A stretch of 11,481 bases of DNA. Source: Ichthyophonus hoferi (lineage: Eukaryota > Opisthokonta > Ichthyosporea > Ichthyophonida > Ichthyophonidae). A program made the position numbers and the translations under genes. Where the stretch lies: positions 75,332-86,812 of the forward strand of contig NAOQ01000066.1 in the NCBI GenBank assembly GCA_002751075.1. Direction: 5' to 3'. Below are positions 1-7,185 of this stretch, piece after piece. Position 1 is the stretch's first letter, and the number at the start of each line of letters is the position of its first letter. The notes beneath the pieces are model-generated. The model made no database searches. It was not told the DNA's origin and saw nothing but the letters and a program-made list of their open reading frames with translations.

Positions 1-170
1 TGTATAATATAGTATAGTATAGTATTGTATAATATAGTATAGTATATATTGTATAATATAGTATAGTATAGTATAGTATAGTATAGTATAGTATAATATA
101 GTATAGTATTGTATAATACAGTATAGTATAGTATAATATAGTATAGTGTAGTATATTACATTATATTATA
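1..170. repeat. TATAG pentanucleotide tandem array
   Basis: The left edge is a run of TATAG units interrupted at intervals by TATTGTATAATATAG-like blocks. This gives a loose higher-order pattern: short blocks of 2 to 8 TATAG units separated by the longer variant. The array probably continues left of the window. Similar short GTATAGTATA tracts recur near 5038-5050, 7918-7935 and 8668-8692, so the motif is a recurrent simple repeat in this genome rather than a single-locus element. Confidence 0.9.
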
Positions 171-670
171 TTTATCTATTTACACACTCCACTGCTGTTC
201 TATTTTAGATACACGTATAGCCACCAATAGTAGGATTAGTATAAATATAAAATAAATATAAATATAAATACTGCTATAAATGTACCTATATACATTTTCT
301 TTCTCCTAGATATATTATACAACACAATATTTCCAAGATAATAGCATCATTGTATTCTTTATTTATTTATTTAAAAATTCTTTTCTTCTTTGTACGTACT
401 AAACATACAATTGGTTTTACTTTAAGGGCATTAGTAACCAATCCAGTTGAGTTATTATGTAATGGATTATGACGTCATATAATATAATATGGCATGCCAT
501 CATCACTTTCTCAGCCAATCAAGTGACAGTTGCACTTGACGTCCACACCATTATTATTGGCCATATTTTATACTATATTATACTACAATATAAGCGCACG
601 CATACACACCTACATCCCATTCCTACCCTATTCATCTATTGTTCCTATATTTATTATAACCCGTTAATAG
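171..670. other. AT-rich upstream intron sequence of the PDK-like gene
   Basis: No exon could be supported here. The exon starting at 671 is preceded directly by an AG (669-670) and an in-frame TAG, so this stretch is most simply the intron upstream of that exon. Earlier kinase exons (the N-terminal helical domain and the start of the N box) must lie left of the window. One open frame at 469-693 has no resemblance to the kinase and no codon-like character. Confidence 0.5.
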
Positions 671-2072
671 GAAAAGAACGGTCGCGCATTTGACGTAGAT
701 TTTGCACCTCCTTTGGTGATTTCTGTTGAGTCAAAAGGAGAGATGGCAGAGATTAAATTTAGTGATCAAGCCAATGGGATTCAAGTAGATGCATCTAAAG
801 TGATTGAATATTTCCATACTACCAAGCCAAAGCTGGAGGGTGTCCAGTGTAGAGAGTGAGTGTGGGCGATGTGTCGTTGTAGTGGTTAAGTACCTAGCTG
901 TATATGAGTATATATGTATATGAAAGTATATGTAGTGGTATATTGCTAAGGCATATATGTATGTGTATGTATGTATATACATATACATACATACATACAT
1001 ACGCACATTTCCATTCAACCTTCCTATTTTTTTTTTTGAATTAGTTACCTCCAATAATCTTCTGGTACATAGTATTTTTGCATACTTCCAAAGCCAGGTC
1101 TCCATAGCAACTAACCTTGATAATAATTGGTTTGCAGACACGGCATGAGTCTCCCATTGGTTAGACAATATGCCCGTCTACACGGTGGGGACTTACAGAT
1201 TAAGAGTATAGCAGGCAAAGGTATGTGAAGTGCATGATATATATGCAATAATATTGGTTATGGGAGGAGATTGCTTTAATGATTGGGTGGAATTTATGTT
1301 AATTTTATAGTTAAATGGGATAGATACTTATTATATATGTGTTATGATTTTGCTTATTATTTTTAATCTTGATTGTTGCCATGTCTCTATGGTTACGCGG
1401 TATTCTATTGTTTTGTTTTTTAAAAAATATTCCATGATTGGTTAGTTATTTGATGTAGTTTATGAATATTGCTGTGACTATTACTATAATTAGATTTCCC
1501 ATTTGATTGGCTACTGTCTATCTGTGCCGATAGAATTTGTCGGTTAAACCCCCCCTTTAATTTAGAGTAAAGCAAAGAGCGACAGATAATACATTAATTA
1601 TTCTATATATGGACACATATATCTATATATAAGAAGAAAGGAGGTATTTGATTGACTATCTTTTATTGTTTCTGTGCATTGTATTGGTAACTATTTTTAA
1701 TAACGAAGTATAATGTATGTATGTATGTATGTATGTATGTATGTATGTATGTATGTGCGTGTGTATTTTTATATCTTAATACAATAGAGATATGATACAA
1801 TGAAAGTACTGATATAGTTTCTATACAGGTGTATACTTGTGTATTGTTGTGTAAGTATGCATATATTATCATAAATATATTTGTAGGTACGGTAACAGTA
1901 ATAGGCTTACACATACATATGTGCATACTTATACTACCTTACTATCATACAACGACAAAAACACAATATACCACACCATCTCATCTTTGTTTCTTCACAC
2001 AACACAGGAACAGATGTGATTCTCACCTTGAAGAAGGAGGGAGGGAGTGATCTAGCAGGGGGTTGGCAGTAG
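671..2072 (+). CDS. Mitochondrial PDK/BCKDK-family protein kinase, C-terminal part (partial, 3 exons)
   Basis: These are the last three exons of a relative of pyruvate dehydrogenase kinase and branched-chain ketoacid dehydrogenase kinase, enzymes that phosphorylate and switch off the E1 subunit in the mitochondrial matrix. Exons 671-855, 1138-1220 and 2008-2072 join in frame through GT-AG introns (donors gtgagt and gtatgt, acceptors tttgcag and acacag). They give 110 residues ending at TAG 2070-2072. Landmarks of the GHKL ATPase fold are visible in order. EKNGRA at the exon start resembles the N box (KNAxRA). Next come PPLVISV and IKFSDQANGI, equivalent to the SDRGGG G1 box. Then follow HTTKP, GMSLPLVRQYA equivalent to GYGLPLSRLYA, and KGTDVILTLK equivalent to GTDVYLRL. 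Oddities: both glycine motifs are degraded and the protein stops about 10 residues after the last strand, without the usual PDK tail. PDK versus BCKDK cannot be decided. A shorter exon-1 donor at 847 is also in phase. Confidence 0.85.
856..1137 (+). other. Intron in PDK-like gene with palindromic ATAC/ATGT tract
   Basis: This GT-AG intron of 282 bases starts gtgagt and ends tttgcag. It contains a compound tetranucleotide repeat at about 955-1002 whose left half is ATGT-rich and right half ATAC-rich. The tract is nearly self-complementary and could fold into a long hairpin. No coding content is supported: the antisense open frame across 731-1168 is rich in codons from the simple repeat and is the shadow of the real exons. 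Confidence 0.75.
1221..2007 (+). other. Long intron in PDK-like gene
   Basis: This 787-base intron runs from gtatgt to acacag. It holds an ATGT microsatellite at 1713-1756, a run of seven C at about 1549-1555 beside a small CCGA...TCGG inverted repeat, and two TGATTGG motifs near 1436 and 1503. I see no nested gene in it. Confidence 0.75.
1713..1756. repeat. (ATGT)11 microsatellite
   Basis: Eleven perfect consecutive ATGT units lie inside the last intron of the PDK-like gene and are followed by a degenerate GTGCGTGTGT edge. The purity suggests a young, probably length-variable locus. Confidence 0.95.
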
Positions 2073-3088
2073 ATACTAGATACAGTTAAAGAACAGGAAC
2101 ATATATAGTAATGATAGCTTAACTGTTTGTCTTTGTACAAAGGTGTTAGACATGCTATATTATTTAAGGTTTTCTTTTCTTAATAGTGCCACTAAATCCG
2201 ATGTATATGTTATAGTTTGATAATAATATACTGTGGTTTAGTATTAGTTACAGAAAGAAAATAATAATGATATATATAGGTAGATATATATATATATATA
2301 TATATAAATCTTTCTTTAGTTTTCTTCCAATCAGTAGGCCCCTCTAAAGTTTATGTATTTCATACATACGTATAATAGTATGACATCTCTCCATTTTCAT
2401 TGGAGGAGGATTATGAATATTTTATCGCAATTCGTTACAACTACTATGCGGTTGATTTTATGACATAGTATTAGTATTATCTTAAACAAAATACTAGTGG
2501 ATAATATGTTTTTACAGTCTTGATCAGAAGAAAAATAAATAAATATTCAAATAGCTCATTAAATTTTAATAACCAGGAGATACATACTTCCGCCTATGTC
2601 ATCTTACCCTCTAGATTAAGATTTATTACCATCTAATCAGCTGTACCTATAATATTACACTATACTATACAATACTGTATATTCTTAAATAGAGATCTTA
2701 TATAGGAAGTGTAGATGGAACAATACTGAAGCGAGTCAAGTGGACGAGAATTATGACAGGTCTGTAAATACTTGGATATATTAAAAGTAATCATAATAAC
2801 ATCAATAGTATACATATATAAGGGCTAATTGGATGAGATGATAGCTATATATAGTTATTGTTTTCTCGATCCTGTTGTGTATAGACTCTATTTCCATATA
2901 AAGAATAACTACTGGTCTTTTTTATTTATACAATTATGTTACTTTACATCCCAAATATAGGTAAAGCGATCTACACCAACAATGTAAACCTATCATCTCG
3001 GTGGTATGTATATATGGACTACCAATGAAAATACACATGAAGTTATAAAAGGAGATAATCGTGTAATCGTGACTCTATTGGATATCAG
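2073..3088. other. Region of short coding-like blocks without a resolvable gene
   Basis: This stretch follows the kinase stop codon. AATAAA motifs at 2534-2543 could serve as its poly(A) signal, though they lie about 460 bases downstream. Several short blocks look codon-like but do not assemble cleanly. They are 2382-2462 (SPFSLEEDYEYF...), 2706-2759 flanked by tatag and gtctgt (VDGTILKRVKWT...), and 2961-3007 flanked by atatag and gtatgt (KAIYTNNVNLSSRW). The last two join in phase with each other. They also join in phase with the exon at 3089 in a frame that terminates there, but not with the better-looking frame of that exon. AT dinucleotide runs occupy about 2282-2306. This may be a gene with unrecognised exons or a decayed one. 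Confidence 0.35.
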
Positions 3089-3319
3089 GACCCTTCACCC
3101 TGGATGTCATGCACTGTATTCTATTGTTCCACTATCTAAATAATATTGGGCAGTACAAGTAAGAGTTGTGATAATTATCCAATAAAAATGCACCTCTATT
3201 TTAGGCCAATGATTGAATAGGTAGCAAGGCTATTAAAATAGTAGAACAGCAGCTATATTTGTATCTCGAAGGCTATTGGCCCAAAGAATTGGGAGTACGA
3301 TCTATTGAATCAATCTATG
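3089..3319 (+). CDS. Putative TPR-like protein segment (two exons, partial)
   Basis: Two open blocks, 3089-3158 and 3225-3319, are separated by a 66-base intron (gtaaga ... gtag) and join in phase. The junction creates NNIGQYNKAIKIVEQQL, a good match to the tetratricopeptide consensus of G-x-Y-x-x-A-I followed by a hydrophobic helix. It is followed by YLEGYWPKELGVRSIESIY. TPRs form helical scaffolds for protein binding. A PFTLDV lead-in before the helices recalls the C-terminal TPR bundle of SMYD proteins, but this is only a resemblance. A stronger-looking acceptor at 3202-3204 would instead give an early stop, and upstream exon phases conflict with this frame. It is therefore a fragment of unknown completeness; the downstream donor at 3320 (gtatac) has several possible partners that all terminate soon. 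Confidence 0.4.
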
Positions 3320-3363
3320 GTATACTTATGTTTTATTGTTAATATGTACAAATGAGTGTGCTT

Positions 3364-3397
<34 letters not shown>

Positions 3398-4207
3398 GCA
3401 ATTATGTGTATATTGTAATATATGCTATTGTCTTTATCTACATAAATATATGCATTTTAATATTAGATATATATATATATAGGTAATAATTTATTTTCTA
3501 GTCACTATTTTAAGTCAGACCACTGAAAATATAATATCTACAAAGTGATGATATAGACACTAATATCTCATATAACTGTCAAAGGAATAGAACAGATAGA
3601 AAATGGATCAATTGAGATGATTAGTCTAGCAACAGGATTATCTTTATTCTTATATCCCTTTTTGTTTAACATGAGCCGTTGTACCTGTATATATATACCT
3701 TACACAAAGGCTACATACAAGATATATACAAGGAAAGAGAATAATTATTACTTAATATCGAGTAATAGTTTTACGGAATAAATTAATTAAGTATGTTTAA
3801 GCATATAAGTACACAGGGAGATATAAATTTACCTTCACACAAAAGTGGTTAACTTATTTAAAAGTTTAACAGCAGCTATATGTTGGTTGTTGTCACATTT
3901 ATTTCCTGCAATCTAACTTATCCTTAGCTTTACATTATAGTATAATAGTATTATTTAGAAAGTCCAAACAAAGAATTTATGAGCAAGGAGGTTTCATTAT
4001 ACACCGTTAATGCAAGAAAAAGAAAAGCAAGTGGGCAATAGAACTGCATTCAGTAACATGTTTCTAATTTAAAAATAAATCAAACAAATCAACAACAGTA
4101 GTACAAACGAGGGTTAGATGTTTTCATAAAAAGAATAATTAAAATTCCAATGCGTTCCTCGGAATGATAACTTAAAAAAATCCTAATCTTCCTTTCTCAT
4201 TCTCATT
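3320..4207. other. AT-rich region between TPR-like block and OXLD1
   Basis: A long AT dinucleotide run lies at about 3366-3393. A 74-codon open frame (3557-3781, plus strand) starts directly after an AG and contains VKGIEQIENGSIEMISLATG before becoming low-complexity. It has an internal ATG at 3617 but no recognisable domain. The right part is the likely 3' flank of the minus-strand OXLD1 gene. The nearest minus-strand AATAAA lies around 3902-3897, about 300 bases past the stop. Nothing else is supported. Confidence 0.5.
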
Positions 4208-4543
4208 CTATTTCTTGGTATTATTTTCGTTCTTTTTCCTTTCAATTTGCTTCTCCAAATCAAGAAACACTTTCATACTAGGATCCATTTGCCCTTCGTT
4301 ATCGTCTTCCACCAAGTCGTCATAAAGAATGCAATTTTCACAGCCACTCTGACAACATAAGCTCCTCAAGTCAGCCTCATCTTCTTTGGGTATATCTATA
4401 TCTTTCTGTAATGGACCTGGGATAGGAGAGGTGGCAAAACAACGAAATGAACCGGTAGAAGTGGATTGTACATTTATATAAAGAGGGGAGATGGGAAAGG
4501 GTCGTAGTCGCACGACCCTTAATAATAGTGAGGTTGGTGCCAT
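4208..4543 (-). CDS. OXLD1: OXLD1-type oxidoreductase-like domain protein (mitochondrial)
   Basis: This single open frame encodes 111 residues from the ATG at 4543 and carries the family signature LCCQSGCENCILYDDLVED (Cys63, Cys64, Cys68, Cys71). The CC-x3-C-x2-C pattern followed by an acidic Asp/Glu-rich segment defines the oxidoreductase-like, N-terminal domain (Pfam PF09791). The family's biochemical function is unestablished despite its name. The first about 40 residues are rich in Leu, Arg, Ser and Thr, lack acidic residues and include RVVRLRPFPIS. This is typical of a mitochondrial targeting peptide. The tail (MDPSMKVFLDLEKQIERKK) matches the family's closing amphipathic helix. An upstream in-frame ATG at 4597 would add 18 residues with Cys and aromatics that would spoil the presequence, so the second Met is preferred. 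No intron is needed. Confidence 0.82.
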   Translation of the reverse strand: MAPTSLLLRVVRLRPFPISPLYINVQSTSTGSFRCFATSPIPGPLQKDIDIPKEDEADLRSLCCQSGCENCILYDDLVEDDNEGQMDPSMKVFLDLEKQIERKKNENNTKK

Positions 4544-4635
4544 TAACGGCACAAAACAGAATTTATTACAATAAAAAACAAGATATAAATCAAGCATGAA
4601 GGGTAATTTAATGTTCTTAAAATTGTCGATGAATA

Positions 4636-4648
4636 AAACCTTTATATA
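4636..4648 (-). promoter_or_regulatory. TATA-like element upstream of OXLD1
   Basis: Read on the minus strand, the segment gives TTACTATATAAAGG, a TATA-like sequence about 95 bases before the preferred OXLD1 start codon and about 40 before the alternative one. AT-richness makes chance TATA boxes common here, so the call rests on position only. Confidence 0.35.
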
Positions 4649-4860
4649 GTAATAATTTTAACCCGGGATAGATGAATATTCTTTAAAATAATAGATTTGC
4701 TGTATAAGCTAGGGTTACCAGTGCGGTTATTATATATAAGGAAAACAGTTCAACAAGCCCTGAACGATAATATCATTGGTGGTGCTAAGTTAATAACTTG
4801 ACTTTCGCCGTTGTCTAAAATATATAAAATGCACTATCCACAACTAAAACCATTTTACTA

Positions 4861-4908
4861 TATGCACTGGCAAGTACATATATATATGCACTGGCAAGTA
4901 TATATATA
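4861..4908. repeat. 24-bp direct tandem repeat plus AT tract
   Basis: TATGCACTGGCAAGTA followed by an AT run occurs twice in tandem with a 24-base period (copies at 4861 and 4885) and differs by a single C/T in the AT part. An AT dinucleotide run then continues to about 4917. It lies between the divergent OXLD1 and SET genes. Confidence 0.85.
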
Positions 4909-5618
4909 TATATATGCATACCCATTATACGTATAAAATAAATAGATGGATTTAATAAATTTTCAGTTTCATAGTAGACATACATTATAAATATTAAGAG
5001 GAAGCGAGCAATCACAATAAAAGTTAAGCGTGAAACAATATAGTATAGTACACTTGCTATCCCAAAATCTACATATCGCTGTACATTTACACTATCATAA
5101 CCGTATCTACTTGATACATCCAGCCCAAAAAAATGCTTATATAAAGTGCTTGGCCCCTTAATATTTCATAAATATAATGTATTTTACTGTTAAAAATAAT
5201 CTTTTAAACTATTATTTCCAATATTAATTAGTGTTAGTAATGCAATACTGTAAAAATATGCTAAAATATTATACGTCATGCGACTACCCGCTCTGTCGCT
5301 CTGGTCAATCTAAGATATTATTGGATCAATATGAATAATCAATATTACAAGGTGTGAAAACAAAATTCAAATATACAAAGGTATTGTTTAATTACTAATA
5401 AATCTCTTCTTAAAAAAAATATTAAACAAAAAATATTTTAAACCTACCAAAAGTTTATTACTATAAAATATAATTTTTTAAAATTATTAAATTTTCATTG
5501 TAAGTGTCAGTGAAAGGGATACGTCGTTATTAACGTGTTGCTTAAAACAATATTTCCTACCCTGCCCCGGTCGCAAAAAGAGGTCTTAATACACGTGTAG
5601 GTATTGTATAGATCACAG

Positions 5619-5674
5619 ATAGTAACAGCGGATCGTAAAGATCTAGATGGTAGTAGCGTATCGTAAAGATAAAG
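5619..5674. repeat. Imperfect 28-bp tandem duplication upstream of SET gene
   Basis: Two adjacent 28-base units (5619-5646 and 5647-5674) match at 22 of 28 positions and share a perfect core ATCGTAAAGAT. They lie about 80 to 140 bases before the SET start codon, immediately upstream of the TATA-like tracts. This is where activator sites usually sit, so the duplicated core is a candidate cis-element. Confidence 0.75.
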
Positions 5675-5715
5675 GCTATATATAAATGATATAAACGCTA
5701 AAAAGCTATATATAC
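5675..5715 (+). promoter_or_regulatory. TATA-like tracts of the SET gene promoter
   Basis: Two TATA-like sequences, CTATATATAAATG (from about 5675) and CTATATATACATATG (from about 5706), lie roughly 80 and 50 bases before the ATG at 5757 and directly after the 28-bp duplication. The arrangement is plausible for a core promoter. The AT-rich background lowers confidence. Confidence 0.4.
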
Positions 5716-5756
5716 ATATGCCTATTAATAGACTGCTCTGAGTATAAGTAAAGAAT

Positions 5757-6523
5757 ATGGACGGCAATGTATACGTAGAAAACACTGCAGATAAAGGTAG
5801 AGGTGTGTTTGCCCTCCGCCCGTTCAAGCAAGGAGAACTCATTGATAAATCTTATTGCATCTGGTTTCCAAGACAACAGTATGTAGACCAACTGAAATAT
5901 ACCGAGCTAGAGCATTACCTGTTTACCACCAAGAGAGGAAACTCCATGCTGGCATTAAACCATGGATCGTTATTTAATCATTGGTATGTAACTTACCTAT
6001 TATTTATAGATGATGGGAAAATGTGTATTATAATATATATGCTGGTATGTTTTCACTTACTTAGCATCATCTGCATATGATCATTGTAAATCATCCGGGT
6101 CATTCTCTTTTATTAACTAACCCATGTACATGTTTCACGTAGGAGCCTATGCCCAAGGCTAACCTTCGACCATAACTGTCCTGGATATGCTATGCCTCCG
6201 TCTATATATTGTTTTCTTTACGTGAATTCCAGTTTTAGTTAACAGGCCAATCTGATACGATGACCTATTTAGTACTTAGTAACTAACCACATATTTTCAT
6301 TGTTTATTGCTACAGTGACCCTCCTAATGTTTCCTACACGGTGGACGAAGATGCAAGAGTCATCTCCTATCATGCTATAAGAGATATTAGCCAAGGAGAA
6401 GAATTGACTATATTTTATGGCCACAATCTATGGTTTAAAGATGCTAATGATGATAGTAGCGTGCAATCTAGTTCTGATTCCGAGGATGTTGACTGCCTAA
6501 ACAAGTTGGAATTATTTGATTAA
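5757..6523 (+). CDS. Small SET-domain protein (putative lysine methyltransferase)
   Basis: Exons 5757-5983 and 6316-6523 join through a GT-AG intron (gtatgt ... ctacag) and encode a 144-residue protein that is almost only a SET domain. SET proteins transfer methyl groups from S-adenosylmethionine to lysine side chains. The motifs are KGRGVFA (residues 13-19, the GxG cofactor loop), ALNHGSLFNHCDPPNV (66-81, the NH-x-x-P-N motif; Cys76 is created at the splice junction) and GEELTIFY (103-110, with Tyr110 at the catalytic position). The tail after residue 116 is acidic and Ser/Asp-rich. There is no pre-SET, post-SET or MYND domain. The compact form resembles the stand-alone SET proteins of bacteria and some fungi, and the substrate is unknown. 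The start is the only Met compatible with the N-terminal strand. An AATAAA at 6681-6686 is a reasonable poly(A) signal. Confidence 0.88.
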
Positions 6524-7005
6524 TTTGTTATTTTCTCTATAAGATTCTTTGAAATACATTATTAATTTACAAAAACCAGAATCAATCAATTCCAATTCGC
6601 ACACTTAATTTTAAACTTATATCTCTAGATATATCGTATGTGCAGAAAGTTACTTGACAATCTTATGAATGTCTTTTTACAATAAATCTTTACGTATTAT
6701 GACTTGTGGACTTCATGTTCATGCTATTGCTATGCAACGTGAAAATTGGTCTTACTTGTGAACCAATAAGTGAAGCCATAACATGAGGGTAACCAGTGGG
6801 GATGATTAAATATATAACAACAGGGGATAAAATAGATAAAAGGATATATATATATTGTGTTGTGATTCAGCCAGTAAAATAGTATCTTGCAGTTGCGGTA
6901 AGTGTAAAACGAATAATCTTTGTAAAAATCAATACGTAAAGGGTAAGCTAAAGTTAATGTGAGTTCTGCTCACAGAACGTGCAATTGTTCAGAATCCAGA
7001 GACAC
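6524..7005. other. SET 3' flank and possible promoter with strong 5' splice-like site
   Basis: After the SET stop codon come the poly(A) candidate, a small inverted repeat ATTGGT...ACCAAT (about 6744-6766) and a TATA-like run at 6843-6855. About 45 bases after that run is GTTGCG followed by gtaagt (from 6899), a near-consensus 5' splice site on the plus strand. This could be the promoter and non-coding first exon of a plus-strand transcript. The part at 6954-7013 also encodes, on the minus strand, the displaced second half of the zinc-ribbon gene. Confidence 0.4.
6681..6686 (+). terminator. Candidate poly(A) signal for the SET gene
   Basis: A canonical AATAAA lies about 160 bases after the SET stop codon and is followed by TTATG and a TTGTGG stretch. 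Position and sequence fit a 3'-end signal, but no transcript evidence is available. Confidence 0.45.
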
Positions 7006-7185
7006 TTAGTATTTCTTATCTTGCAATTTGCAATATGAACAATAACTATGATCTAAACCACTGTGGTCGTAGATAGGCACTATATAGTTTTTCTTTAATG
7101 GCTTGACTATACCAGACTTGACTAGTTGGCCTGCCGGTAAAGTATCTGGATGATCAATTTCTACCACATGGGAATCAAAAGACAT
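7006..7185 (-). CDS. Small CxxC (half zinc ribbon) protein, 59 residues
   Basis: This minus-strand frame opens with ATG at 7185-7183 directly after an in-frame TAG and stops at TAA 7008-7006. It has varied, globular-looking composition without low complexity, which is unusual for this AT-rich DNA, and supports a real gene. The sequence includes HPDTLPAGQLVKSG and PLKKNYIVPIYDHSG, then SYCSYCKLQ (residues 47-55). CSYC is one zinc-binding knuckle. A matching CTFC knuckle with KCLWILNN before it is encoded immediately downstream in the +1 frame (7007-6954 region). Together they would give a CxxC-x15-CxxC zinc ribbon. I do not recognise the family and do not assign a function. The gene lies tail-to-tail with the SET gene, about 480 bases away. 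A TTACAG acceptor-like site about 40 bases before the ATG suggests a possible spliced 5' leader. Confidence 0.6.
   Translation of the reverse strand: MSFDSHVVEIDHPDTLPAGQLVKSGIVKPLKKNYIVPIYDHSGLDHSYCSYCKLQDKKY

Larger units (their letters stand above)
4598..5756. other. Divergent intergenic region between OXLD1 and the SET gene
   Basis: About 1.15 kb separates two divergently transcribed genes and probably holds both promoters. It contains a 24-bp direct repeat (4861-4908), a 28-bp tandem duplication (5619-5674) and TATA-like tracts close to the SET start codon. A 41-codon plus-strand open frame without an ATG (4676-4801, including RKTVQQALNDNIIGGAKLIT) looks codon-like, but nothing connects it to a gene. 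A relatively GC-rich patch (about 5278-5315) stands out from the AT background without a recognised function. Confidence 0.6.

Noticed and set aside
469-693. 74-codon plus-strand open frame before the kinase exon
   Set aside because: Composition is AT-driven, there is no similarity to the kinase, and it overlaps the real exon in the wrong frame. It lies mostly in intron sequence.
731-1168. 145-codon minus-strand open frame
   Set aside because: It is antisense to two kinase exons and passes through the ATAC/ATGT repeat, giving Tyr/His/Ile low complexity. The plus-strand exons have clear family motifs.
1663-1926. 87-codon minus-strand open frame with Tyr-Ile-His-Thr repeats
   Set aside because: It is the translation of the ATGT microsatellite inside the kinase intron.
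4815-5015. 66-codon minus-strand open frame with aromatic/aliphatic content
   Set aside because: It is built on the 24-bp repeat and AT runs, and shows only chance hydrophobicity.
5507-5891. Minus-strand open frames overlapping the SET gene start
   Set aside because: They are antisense shadows of the first SET exon, which has unmistakable motifs on the plus strand.
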